A stretch of 64,000 nt of DNA, taken from the NCBI GenBank assembly GCA_009711825.1, contig VEMY01000032.1, positions 1 to 64,000 on the forward strand. Reading direction: 5' to 3'. Both the position numbers and the translations under genes were made by a program. Positions 1 through 7,818 of the stretch are shown here, piece after piece; within the stretch, counting starts at the first letter, position 1; each line of letters begins with the position of its first letter. The stretch is from Bacillota bacterium. GTDB taxonomy: Bacteria > Bacillota > Proteinivoracia > UBA4975 > VEMY01. Under the pieces are notes generated by a model. It saw only the letters and a list, made by a program, of their open reading frames with translations, searched no databases and had not been told where the DNA came from.

Positions 1-419
1 TCCACGGTGGTGCCAAACCGCTGGGCCAGCAGGAAGAAAGTGTCCCCGGCCTGGATGGTGTACAAAAATCCGTTGGGGCACTTGGGTGGCGCCGGCTTCC
101 TAACCGGGATGCAGATTTGCGACCCGATTTGCAGGTTCAGGGGATCCACACCCGGGTTCGCAGCCTGGATTGCCTCCACGGTGGTGCCAAACCGCTTTGC
201 CAACAGAAAGAAGGTGTCGCCGGCCTGGACTGTATACAGGAAACCAGGACACTTCTTCTTCGGCATTTTCAGGACCTTGCCGTCGATGTCTTCCGTTACT
301 GACCGAATCTCTGGGTTAAGAGCTGCCAATTCTTTGACGCTCAGTCCCTCCCGCCGGGCAACCAGGTAGAGACTTTCTCCCTTGAGACCAATATAGACTC
401 CGTCTTGCTCGTTATACAT
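1..419 (-). CDS. LysM-repeat protein, 5' part (runs off the window start)
   Basis: The reading frame starts at ATG 419 with GAGGAGG about 7 nt upstream and stays open to the window edge, so only the first 139 residues are visible. A degenerate LysM-like segment (residues 1-52) is followed by a typical LysM repeat (FLYTVQAGDTFFLLAKRFG, then AIQAANPGVDPLNLQIGSQICIP-like spacing) and the beginning of another near-identical repeat. LysM modules bind N-acetylglucosamine polymers in peptidoglycan or spore coat. There is no signal peptide at this N-terminus, as is common for spore-coat LysM proteins of Bacillota; that role is inference. The catalytic or other C-terminal part, if any, lies outside the window. 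Confidence 0.85.
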   Translation of the reverse strand, partial: MYNEQDGVYIGLKGESLYLVARREGLSVKELAALNPEIRSVTEDIDGKVLKMPKKKCPGFLYTVQAGDTFFLLAKRFGTTVEAIQAANPGVDPLNLQIGSQICIPVRKPAPPKCPNGFLYTIQAGDTFFLLAQRFGTTV

Positions 420-500
420 ACAAATCCTCCTCTAAACACTTTAGACGTTTCCCCTATCACACTATGTCAAAAGCCCGGTTGCAGTGACAGGAAAACGTCT

Positions 501-523
501 AAAAAAACGCCGCACAGACGGCG
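501..523 (-). terminator. Rho-independent terminator after the NUDIX gene
   Basis: On the minus strand a CGCCG/CGGCG stem with a 6-nt loop is followed by seven T residues, directly after the NUDIX stop codon. Confidence 0.8.
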
Positions 524-525
524 AG

Positions 526-1074
526 TTATTGTATGAGTTTACTCCAGGCAAGACTTAAAGCCAAACAGTTCAGGGAATGATGGATCTCCCCCTGGGCCAG
601 CAGCTGAGGCAATTGAGCCAGCGGCACCAGTTCCACGGCAATATCCTCTGTGCCATCCAATTGCTGCTCCTGAGTTAACTGACAACCGGTGGCGAGAAAT
701 AGATGACACCAATTGTCCTGGATTGCCGGATTCACACTTACTTTACTCAGCAATTCCACTGTTTCCGGCACATAGCCAGTCTCCTCAACCAGCTCCCGGA
801 CAACTGTTTTTTGCGGGCTTTCTCCTGGGTCAACAATGCCGCCGGGTATCTCCAGGTTAAAAGCCGCCAGACCATGACGAAATTGACGCACCAGCACCAG
901 CTGCTGGTCCTTTGTTACCGGCACCACATTCACCCAATCGGGAAACTCCAGTATATAAAAACTGTGCTGGCCAAAACCAGGCGCAGTCCGAAGGTCTTCC
1001 CGCACCCCGATAAAGGAGGTTTTCAAAATGTGCTTGCTCTCTATCGTCTGCCAACTCATGATTTGTCGCTTCAA
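526..1074 (-). CDS. NUDIX hydrolase, ADP-ribose pyrophosphatase-like
   Basis: This 182-residue protein carries a complete NUDIX box, G-x5-E-x7-REL-x-EE-x-GY, around residues 78-100 (GGIVDPGESP then RELVEETGY). The box binds Mg and hydrolyses nucleoside diphosphates linked to another moiety. The preceding VLVRQFRHG strand and 'NLEIPGG' are typical of the ADP-ribose/ADP-sugar pyrophosphatase subgroup. The frame opens at TTG 1074 with GGGGAG 8 nt upstream; an ATG at 1059 lacks a good ribosome site, so TTG is preferred. The gene is monocistronic, divergent from the lipid kinase gene and closed by its own terminator. The substrate cannot be decided from sequence. Confidence 0.87.
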   Translation of the reverse strand: MKRQIMSWQTIESKHILKTSFIGVREDLRTAPGFGQHSFYILEFPDWVNVVPVTKDQQLVLVRQFRHGLAAFNLEIPGGIVDPGESPQKTVVRELVEETGYVPETVELLSKVSVNPAIQDNWCHLFLATGCQLTQEQQLDGTEDIAVELVPLAQLPQLLAQGEIHHSLNCLALSLAWSKLIQ

Positions 1075-1226
1075 ATCCTCAACTCCCCGTCGTTAATATC
1101 CTAATCAGCATTAAGTTTATCAGGAATTATCAGCACCGACAAATGCATAAAAAGTCCGGATAAAGGTATTTGCTATTCTTGGTCGAATTGAAATAGGGTT
1201 GGTTTCTAATGATAGGGGGAACAAAG

Positions 1227-2111
1227 ATGCGTTTTAAAATAATTGCCAATCCCGCCGCAGGTCGGGGAAAGGTCGCCAAATTGGCGCCGAAGATTCGCCG
1301 CCTGTTCGTGGCTCAAGACCTTGATTTTGAACTCGTCGAGACTTCTGGGCCAGGCCATGCCACAGAACTAGCCCGCCAGGCAGGGCATGATTTTGAAACA
1401 GTGATTGGAGTCGGTGGCGATGGCACAATGAATGAAGTTTTGAACGGAGTCATGGAGACGGGAGCAGCAATGGGCTTTATTCCCTGCGGCACCGGCAATG
1501 ACTTCGCCCGCTCTTTAAACATACCGTTTAATCTAGAAAAAGCAGTTTCAGTGTTCAAAACCGGACGCATGATTAGTATGGATGTGGGCAAAGACAGTGA
1601 TGGATATTTCAGCATCATACTCGGACTCGGGTTTCCCAGCGATGTGATGCAGCATGTGAATACAAGAAAAAATATCTTCCGGGGGCCGCTGGCCATCACG
1701 GCCTCGATTCTGCAGGTGGTTAACAAACTGCAACCTTACCCAATGCATATCACTTTGGATGATGATGAACTATCAGCTACAGTCATGGGTCTGTTTGTCC
1801 TCAACACGCGTTTTACCGGCGGCGGCCTACAAATAGCCCCGGAAGCCCGGTACGATGATGGTCTTCTAGACGTGGTGATTATGCACGAAATGAATAAACT
1901 GGGCTTTCTCACCACCTTGCCCAAGGCATATAAAGGCAAACACACCACTCACCCCAAGGTACAATTCCTGCGCACCCGCAAACTGAAGGTGACCACCCTT
2001 GAGCCGCTGCCCAAACTCTTTGACGGCAATGTATATGGCACAAGCCCCATTGACGCTGAACTACTGCCAGGAGCGCTTAGGGTCTGGGTCCCGGGAGCCG
2101 ATAACTCATGA
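1227..2111 (+). CDS. Diacylglycerol kinase family lipid kinase (DgkB/YegS type)
   Basis: The 295-residue protein starts MRFKIIANPAAGRGK, the usual N-terminal motif of the DAGK catalytic family, and has the nucleotide-binding GGDGTMNEVLNG loop near residue 70 followed by PCGTGNDFARSL. These enzymes phosphorylate diacylglycerol or related lipids with ATP at the membrane. An upstream in-frame ATG at 1209 exists, but ATG 1227 has AGGGGGA 6 nt before it and gives the family-typical start. The stop overlaps the start of plsY in an ATGA arrangement, so both are translated together; this supports a role in phosphatidic acid supply or recycling of diacylglycerol. Confidence 0.9.
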   Translation: MRFKIIANPAAGRGKVAKLAPKIRRLFVAQDLDFELVETSGPGHATELARQAGHDFETVIGVGGDGTMNEVLNGVMETGAAMGFIPCGTGNDFARSLNIPFNLEKAVSVFKTGRMISMDVGKDSDGYFSIILGLGFPSDVMQHVNTRKNIFRGPLAITASILQVVNKLQPYPMHITLDDDELSATVMGLFVLNTRFTGGGLQIAPEARYDDGLLDVVIMHEMNKLGFLTTLPKAYKGKHTTHPKVQFLRTRKLKVTTLEPLPKLFDGNVYGTSPIDAELLPGALRVWVPGADNS

Positions 2112-2686
2112 TTTATGTGGCAGGCCTGGCTTATCTGCTTGGCAGTATCTCCTTTTCCTGGCTGGCCGTGCGCCTGGCAGGCCGGGGTGATTTGCGCCGT
2201 CAGGGTTCAGGCAATCTGGGAGCGAAAAACACCCTGCGCAGTCTCGGCCTGCCGGCAGCCCTTGCAGTCTTCATTGGCGATTTTGCCAAAGGCTGGCTCG
2301 CTCTTTTCATGGCCGACAAACTAGGTGGCAGCGAGCTTCTGCTTGTGGCTGCATTTGCGGTTATACTGGGACATAACTTCCCATTCTGGCTACGATTCCA
2401 AGGCGGAAAAGGCCTGGCCGCGGCCGCCGGCGCCACCCTTTACTTAAACCCGGTTTTAACCCTCACCCTGCTCTTCTCAGGGGCACTGGGCCTGGCTATC
2501 ACCAGGCGCACCAATCCGGCGGCATTTTTTATCATCGCCAGCTTTCCGCTGCTGACGCCGCTGTTGACAGACCTGCCCCAAAGCTGGCTGTGGTCGCCAC
2601 TGATTGCTGTCGTTGTTCTCTACCGCCACTTGCGGGATCTTCCCGACCTGCTTGCAAGCTTAGGGTTTAAAAAATCCAGGTACTAG
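2108..2686 (+). CDS. plsY: Glycerol-3-phosphate acyltransferase PlsY
   Basis: PlsY transfers an acyl group from acyl-phosphate to glycerol-3-phosphate, the first step of membrane phospholipid synthesis. The 192-residue hydrophobic protein has all three family motifs: GSGNLGAKN near residue 35 (the usual form is GSGNxGATN), GDFAKGW near residue 57, and GHNFPFWLRFQGGKGLA near residue 83. Five or so membrane segments are visible. It is coupled by a 4-bp overlap to the upstream diacylglycerol kinase-family gene and ends at a terminator shared with the convergent recJ gene. Confidence 0.95.
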   Translation: MIYVAGLAYLLGSISFSWLAVRLAGRGDLRRQGSGNLGAKNTLRSLGLPAALAVFIGDFAKGWLALFMADKLGGSELLLVAAFAVILGHNFPFWLRFQGGKGLAAAAGATLYLNPVLTLTLLFSGALGLAITRRTNPAAFFIIASFPLLTPLLTDLPQSWLWSPLIAVVVLYRHLRDLPDLLASLGFKKSRY

Positions 2687-2699
2687 ACCTGGATTTTTT
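2674..2699 (+). terminator. Terminator between plsY and recJ
   Basis: ATCCAGGT and ACCTGGAT form an 8-bp stem with a 5-nt loop, followed by a T-run on the plus strand. It overlaps the ends of both convergent genes; the A-run before the stem lets it act in both directions. Confidence 0.8.
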
Positions 2700-4929
2700 C
2701 TATTTCAGTCAATGCCGCCAGCCGCAACCAACGCATATAAGCATTTACTTCACCAAGCAAACTGGTGAGCAAACGTGATTTTGTCACTGCCTCGGTAACC
2801 CGCGATGACTCGCCCCGTTCGAAATAAAATACACCATCCAAGAGTTGAAAATCGATAACCCGGTGCCGTGCCAATTGTTTGACCGCCTCTAGCACCAGTT
2901 CCTCAGGCAGCCCCATTGCCGCGGCCAGGTCTATCAGTGCCGCCTTACCTCCATGCTTGTTGATGCTGTATTTTATCGCCGCCAACAGGCTGGCAAATAT
3001 TCCTGAAAGGGTCACCGGCTCGTGCTCTCGGGAAAATGCCAGGACAACCCGTTCCGCCCTGGCCGCCAGCTGGCGAAACAATTGCTCCGAAGCGGGCGGC
3101 GTCAACATTAAGAGCGTATCAGCAGCTTGGACTTGATTACGAGCATATTCCTGATTCTCTAGCCAGTCTAAGCCCTCGCGGAACAGAGCCGCTCCGGGGT
3201 AGTGGTCCAATGCCTGCTGACCCTGCCCCCGCATATCAATAATATTTACTTCAACTTCAGGCGCCGGGGCTTCCGCTTCCGGCCACCATTCCAGCACCGT
3301 CGCCCGCACCGTGGGTTTTTCCCGGAAATAATCCTCGGAGAGAGTTACCGCCATTCGGATCCAGCTCCCAGCTGTCGGCACATCTTCCAGGCGCCAAAGT
3401 CCGGCGGTAAAACTTTGCCGTCCCTCTCCCACTGTAAGAATGTGGCCGCCGTTCACCTTGCGAATGCTCCACACCCGTACCCGCTTGCACAGACAAAGGG
3501 GACGGGGGTTGGCTTCACCAAAGGGCGCCACCTTTCTAAACGCGACCAATAAATCCAGATTTATATCGGCGGCCCGGAGTTCAAGTTCAGCCTCCAGAGG
3601 TGGTGGCGAGTAGCGTTCCAACTCAGCTTGCAATCGTTCCGTCAGGGCCGTTTTAAATGCGCTGAGCTTATCCCTTTGCAGCGAAAATCCGGCGGCGCTT
3701 GGGTGACCGCCAAATTTATCCAGATGTTGAGAGCAATCTTTTATTGCCTGGTAAATATCGATGCCGGGAACCGAGCGGGCGGAGCCGACAACCAGGCCTG
3801 TGCCGGTGCTTGTCATCAGCGCCACCGGGATCTGATATGTATTGCAAATCTGGCCGGCGCTGATGCCGATTACTCCCTGATGCCAGTCGGCGCCGTAGGC
3901 AATCAGCGGCTTACCCGCTTCCGCCGTCAGCTCCTGGGTGATTGACTTGCCCAGGTCTTTACGCTGTTGATTGAGCTGGTTCAGTTCTTGCGCCAGCGGC
4001 AGCGCCTGTTCATTATCCGGCGCCAGCAACAATTCTACACCGATGCCGCCGTCATCCAGACGTCCGGCTGCGTTCAGTCGGGGAATTACTTGAAACGCCA
4101 TGACCTCTTCATCAACCCTGCCCGGGCTGAGACCAGCCACATTAAACAGAGCTTGTACACCGGGGCGGTTGGCATTCAGTAGCGAGGGCAGCCCTATTTT
4201 CAGGAGCTGACGATTGTGGCCAACCAGCGGGACAACATCGGCAATGATTCCCAGGGCCACTAAATCCAAGAGATCCTCCGCTGACTTTCCCAACTTTGTC
4301 AGCAAGCAACGCATCAAGATAAACGCGATTCCCACCCCAGGCAATTCCCGTGACGGGTGCTCCCCAGACAACAGTTTAAAGTTGAGAACAGTTACGCCTG
4401 CAAACAGCTCGTCCCAATCCTCCGGCGGCGTATGATGGTCAGTAACAATCACATCCATGCCCAGATCCCTGGCCAGGGCCACCTCAGCGGCATTGCTGAT
4501 TCCACAGTCGCAGGTAATGATCAAATTAGTGCCCGCCGCCGCCAATGCCCGCACCCGGTCAGCGTGCATACCGTACCCCTCGCTGAACCGGTTGGGAATA
4601 TGGTAATTTACCTGGCCACCGGCAGTGCGCAAGGCGCTAACCAGAACTGAAGTGGCGGTAATCCCATCCACGTCATAATCGCCATAGATTGTTATCTGTT
4701 CCTTTTGCTCCAAGGCGGTTAATATTCTCGTAATTGCACTCCCCACCGGCGGATAGTCCGCAAGGTCGGGCTCCGGCGTTGCCAACGGGTTGAGAATTTG
4801 CAAAATTTGCTCCTTCCGGGTAATGCCCCGGGCTGCAAGTATTAAGGCCAGCTCACGGTGACCAGTGAGCAAAACTAAGTCCGGATCAGGCTGGCGCTGC
4901 CGGGGCGGCAGTACATTCAGCTTATTCAT
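2683..4929 (-). CDS. recJ: Single-stranded-DNA-specific exonuclease RecJ
   Basis: RecJ digests single-stranded DNA 5' to 3' in recombination and repair. The 748-residue protein has the DHH-family motifs IYGDYDVDGITAT near residue 81, TCDCGISN and VTDHHTP in the first lobe, and GGHPSAAGFSL of the DHHA1 domain near residue 420. It has the extra C-terminal region common in Bacillota RecJ (residues about 560-748). Start ATG 4929 has AAGGGGTG upstream and overlaps the stop of the preceding nuclease gene (ATGA), so it is the last gene of a coupled four-gene DNA-end-processing operon. Confidence 0.93.
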   Translation of the reverse strand: MNKLNVLPPRQRQPDPDLVLLTGHRELALILAARGITRKEQILQILNPLATPEPDLADYPPVGSAITRILTALEQKEQITIYGDYDVDGITATSVLVSALRTAGGQVNYHIPNRFSEGYGMHADRVRALAAAGTNLIITCDCGISNAAEVALARDLGMDVIVTDHHTPPEDWDELFAGVTVLNFKLLSGEHPSRELPGVGIAFILMRCLLTKLGKSAEDLLDLVALGIIADVVPLVGHNRQLLKIGLPSLLNANRPGVQALFNVAGLSPGRVDEEVMAFQVIPRLNAAGRLDDGGIGVELLLAPDNEQALPLAQELNQLNQQRKDLGKSITQELTAEAGKPLIAYGADWHQGVIGISAGQICNTYQIPVALMTSTGTGLVVGSARSVPGIDIYQAIKDCSQHLDKFGGHPSAAGFSLQRDKLSAFKTALTERLQAELERYSPPPLEAELELRAADINLDLLVAFRKVAPFGEANPRPLCLCKRVRVWSIRKVNGGHILTVGEGRQSFTAGLWRLEDVPTAGSWIRMAVTLSEDYFREKPTVRATVLEWWPEAEAPAPEVEVNIIDMRGQGQQALDHYPGAALFREGLDWLENQEYARNQVQAADTLLMLTPPASEQLFRQLAARAERVVLAFSREHEPVTLSGIFASLLAAIKYSINKHGGKAALIDLAAAMGLPEELVLEAVKQLARHRVIDFQLLDGVFYFERGESSRVTEAVTKSRLLTSLLGEVNAYMRWLRLAALTEIEKIQV

Positions 4930-5699
4930 GGTATATTCACCCCTTGCCAGGCGATCTCGGATATTTCATCCCAATCGATTTCTTCAAATTGTTCTTCCTC
5001 CGCCTCGGTTGTTTCCAGGCTTTCGCCATGGCAAAGCGGTCGGTACTCACACCACCGGCATTTTTGCTCTGCAGCCACAAAGCTTTGGGTCTTGCGGATT
5101 TGGCCGATTGTGTCCTGTAGCCATTGGCGGTCGGCAACAAACTTGCTCTGATTGTATTTAACCTCCAGCGTCTGCTCAGGAAATATCGGGTTCCAGTAGA
5201 CCATCGAGGCCGCCTCCGGTACGAGATTAAAATATCGGGGCAGAGAACAAAGCAAAAACAAATAGAGCCGTGTCTGGGGGCTGTCTGCGATTGCCGGACG
5301 CAAGGGCTTGCTGTCGGTCTTCCAGTCATAGATGGTCACAGTCTGTTCATCTACAACCAGCAAATCATACTTTGCCAGCAACTTAAGGCCGTCGTCATTC
5401 ATTCGAAGCTCATACTCGGGCAAAAATTTGCGGTCCTCTGTCCGGGGCAAAAATTGAGTGAGGGCCTCGACAAGCGGCCGGAATCTCTCCCTGTCCCCGG
5501 GAGGAACATATGTCGAACCCGTGGCATAGTAAGACTGGGCCAGTAGGTGGAATTTGCGCCCCCGTTCCAAGGGATCAGACTCCGCCACCTGTGGCCAATA
5601 GAGTCCGTCCACATAGCGACGGCGAAACTTCAGCGGGCAATTAAACCAGGCATTGAGGGCAGCCTGACTGAAGTACATATTCTCAAGATTCGCGCCCAC
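4926..5699 (-). CDS. Stand-alone Fe-S PD-(D/E)XK nuclease (RecB/Cas4/AddB C-terminal type)
   Basis: This 257-residue protein looks like the detached nuclease domain of an AddB or Cas4-like enzyme. The core shows YDLLVVD followed by the IYDWKTDSKPL strand, which supplies the metal-binding Asp and Lys. Four cysteines, C21 (in FNCPLKF) and C214, C217 and C223 (CRWCEYRPLC), match the C-Xn-CxxC-x5-C pattern that holds a 4Fe-4S cluster and braces the nuclease fold. GTG 5699 has GGAGGTGG 6 nt upstream; ATG 5678 is an alternative. It overlaps the upstream UvrD-like gene by 17 bp and RecJ by 3-4 bp, implying that the proteins work together on DNA ends. No cas genes are nearby. Confidence 0.88.
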   Translation of the reverse strand: MGANLENMYFSQAALNAWFNCPLKFRRRYVDGLYWPQVAESDPLERGRKFHLLAQSYYATGSTYVPPGDRERFRPLVEALTQFLPRTEDRKFLPEYELRMNDDGLKLLAKYDLLVVDEQTVTIYDWKTDSKPLRPAIADSPQTRLYLFLLCSLPRYFNLVPEAASMVYWNPIFPEQTLEVKYNQSKFVADRQWLQDTIGQIRKTQSFVAAEQKCRWCEYRPLCHGESLETTEAEEEQFEEIDWDEISEIAWQGVNIP

Positions 5700-7818
5700 G
5701 GGCTTCCACCTCCATAAACTTTTGTAAGTGCACTATCGGTAACGCCGGCTTTTGTTTTCTGCCATAGTCATTTTTACGGTGCCAGGTTAAAAGCAGATTC
5801 ATCCGCGCCCGGGTGATTGCCACGTACAACAGACGTAAACGTTCCGCCAACAGCTCCTCTTTGGCAATAAGCACCGCTTTTCGGGGATCAGCGCCGGCAA
5901 ATTGCGCCTTGGCCACAGCCACCGGATTCACCAGGTCTTCGGGAAGATAACCGTACTCAGAACGAATTTTATCTGCCATCAAACCAGGATAATTACCAGC
6001 AGTCAGTCCCACGACATACACCGTATCCCATTCCAGCCCCTTGGCCCGATGGGCAGTAACGAGATTGACCACGCCCGGCTCCGCCCGGTATCCGGCACGC
6101 TCATAGAATAGATTTGCGGCGCCAAGAAAACTGTGGGTGAGCTGTATCAGGGTCTCAGATATTTCGGGCAGCCGCCAATTGGGATACAAAGTCAACCGGA
6201 ACTTGATATCTAACGCCATTTTCTGGGCAATCGCCAGTTCCTGATCCTGCAATCCGAGATCAACCGCGATCTCCAACAATAACATATCGGGGGGCAGATG
6301 ACGGGCCTCCAACCAGGAGCGAAACTGACCCAGTCGGGGCTTGAGCAACTCCCAAAGCTGATGCTCCACCAACGATTGGGGCCAACCGTATCCGAACAAC
6401 AATTGTTCCGGAGGTATTGTTTCCAGATATTCTTTTAAGCCCGGCTCGTCGATCAACTCCGGAAGCAGGCGTTCCAGGGCGGCCGCCAGCAGCTGAGAAT
6501 TTCCGGGACTGGCCAAGGCAGCGATAATCGCCTGGAGGTCGTCAATCGTCTTGCGCCGCCCCGCTGGATAAGTAGTTATCTCATAACATGGTGTGGCCAT
6601 TGCTTCTAGGTGCTCTCGGAAACGGGTAACCAAAAAATTAGTGGGCGCAAGGATTGCCACAGTATGCTCCGGCCTGCGCTCAATATATTCCGATGCATGC
6701 TTGCAGATCCCGGCAATTTCCTGCTCCTGATCAGCGTACGCCCGCACAGCCAAAGTATAACCTGCGGGGCTAGGGTTGGGATCCGGATCATCAGCGGCAA
6801 CCGGCTCAATATAATTCGTCTCCAACGCCTGGCGACAGGCATCCACAGGATGTTGTTCATTGCTCCAGCGCACCAACTCGTTGGCAAGACTGATTATGTC
6901 GCGGCTGCTGCGACTGGACTGGAGCATTGGCTCCAGGCGGACATCAGGGTGGCGACAGAAATCCCTAAACAAACTAGGGTCAGAATTTGTAAATGTCCCC
7001 ATAATCGCCTGGTTGGAATCACCGACACGGACAAGATTTCCGTGTTGCTGAGCAAGCTTCAATAAAAGCCGCTGTTGTAAAGGGTTGGAGTCCTGGGCTT
7101 CATCCTCAAAAATAAAGGGCCACTTGTCTGCCAAGCGGGCACTCAACTGGTCATCGGATTCCACCAGCGTACACGCTTTCAACAGTAGATCATCAAAATC
7201 CAACATACCCGACCGGGTGAGCTGTCGGCAGTATTCGCCATAGAATTCCCAGGCCCAGCCGAGAAAACCGTCGTCATCGTTATCGCCAGGCTTGATTCCC
7301 GAAGATTTAAAATGGCTGACCAGCTCACGTGCCAGATTGTGGGTGTACGTCCGCCAGTGCTCCAGAACGTTTTCAAACCTGCCATGGGACTTATCGATCT
7401 TCAGGACCGCCTGCCAGCGTTCAGGGTTGTTGTCTATCCACTGGTCGACGATACTTCGCAGCATTTGCTCGCGCTGGGCGCCGTCCACCAAAACAAAATC
7501 GTCCCGTAAGCCAGCAGCTGCCGGTCGCTCTCGGATAACCTGCATGGCCAGCGAGTGCAGAGTTCGCACCTCAAATCCTCCATGCCGAGGCAGGTTCCTG
7601 GTCTCAAGCCAGTCACCAATCTTGTGGTTAAAATTGGCCACCGCCGAATTCATTACCGTAACCACCAGAATTTTGCCGCCCCGGGGCAAGCCCTCACTTA
7701 TCAGGCGTGCCGCCAGCCAGGAGAGCACCGTTGTCTTGCCGGCCCCGGGGATTGCCGGCACCGCCAAGAAACCGCCTTTATAACCGGCAACCTTATCCTG
7801 ACCCGGCCTAAATCGCAT
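5683..7818 (-). CDS. UvrD/PcrA-like superfamily 1 DNA helicase
   Basis: This is a 711-residue SF1A helicase. Visible motifs are: GAGKTT Walker A near residue 25; LDFDDLL near residue 217; the Walker B variant FEDEAQDSNPLQ; VGDSNQAIMGTF (motif III region); NLVTAHRAKGLEWDTVYVVGL (motif V); and LLYVAITRARMNLLLTW (motif VI). It has no C-terminal nuclease domain, unlike AddA. ATG 7818 is chosen because GGAGGAG lies 8-9 nt upstream; GTG 7821 is possible. Start overlaps the stop of the AddB-like gene. Position between an AddB-like helicase and a free nuclease suggests it takes the AddA-like motor role. Confidence 0.88.
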   Translation of the reverse strand: MRFRPGQDKVAGYKGGFLAVPAIPGAGKTTVLSWLAARLISEGLPRGGKILVVTVMNSAVANFNHKIGDWLETRNLPRHGGFEVRTLHSLAMQVIRERPAAAGLRDDFVLVDGAQREQMLRSIVDQWIDNNPERWQAVLKIDKSHGRFENVLEHWRTYTHNLARELVSHFKSSGIKPGDNDDDGFLGWAWEFYGEYCRQLTRSGMLDFDDLLLKACTLVESDDQLSARLADKWPFIFEDEAQDSNPLQQRLLLKLAQQHGNLVRVGDSNQAIMGTFTNSDPSLFRDFCRHPDVRLEPMLQSSRSSRDIISLANELVRWSNEQHPVDACRQALETNYIEPVAADDPDPNPSPAGYTLAVRAYADQEQEIAGICKHASEYIERRPEHTVAILAPTNFLVTRFREHLEAMATPCYEITTYPAGRRKTIDDLQAIIAALASPGNSQLLAAALERLLPELIDEPGLKEYLETIPPEQLLFGYGWPQSLVEHQLWELLKPRLGQFRSWLEARHLPPDMLLLEIAVDLGLQDQELAIAQKMALDIKFRLTLYPNWRLPEISETLIQLTHSFLGAANLFYERAGYRAEPGVVNLVTAHRAKGLEWDTVYVVGLTAGNYPGLMADKIRSEYGYLPEDLVNPVAVAKAQFAGADPRKAVLIAKEELLAERLRLLYVAITRARMNLLLTWHRKNDYGRKQKPALPIVHLQKFMEVEARGRES

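Noticed and set aside
4926-5699. Cas4 adaptation nuclease of a CRISPR system
   Set aside because: There are no cas1, cas2 or repeats; the gene is coupled to two helicase genes and recJ.
7292-7783. Plus-strand 163-codon frame opposite the UvrD-like helicase
   Set aside because: It lies opposite helicase motifs and has no family features.
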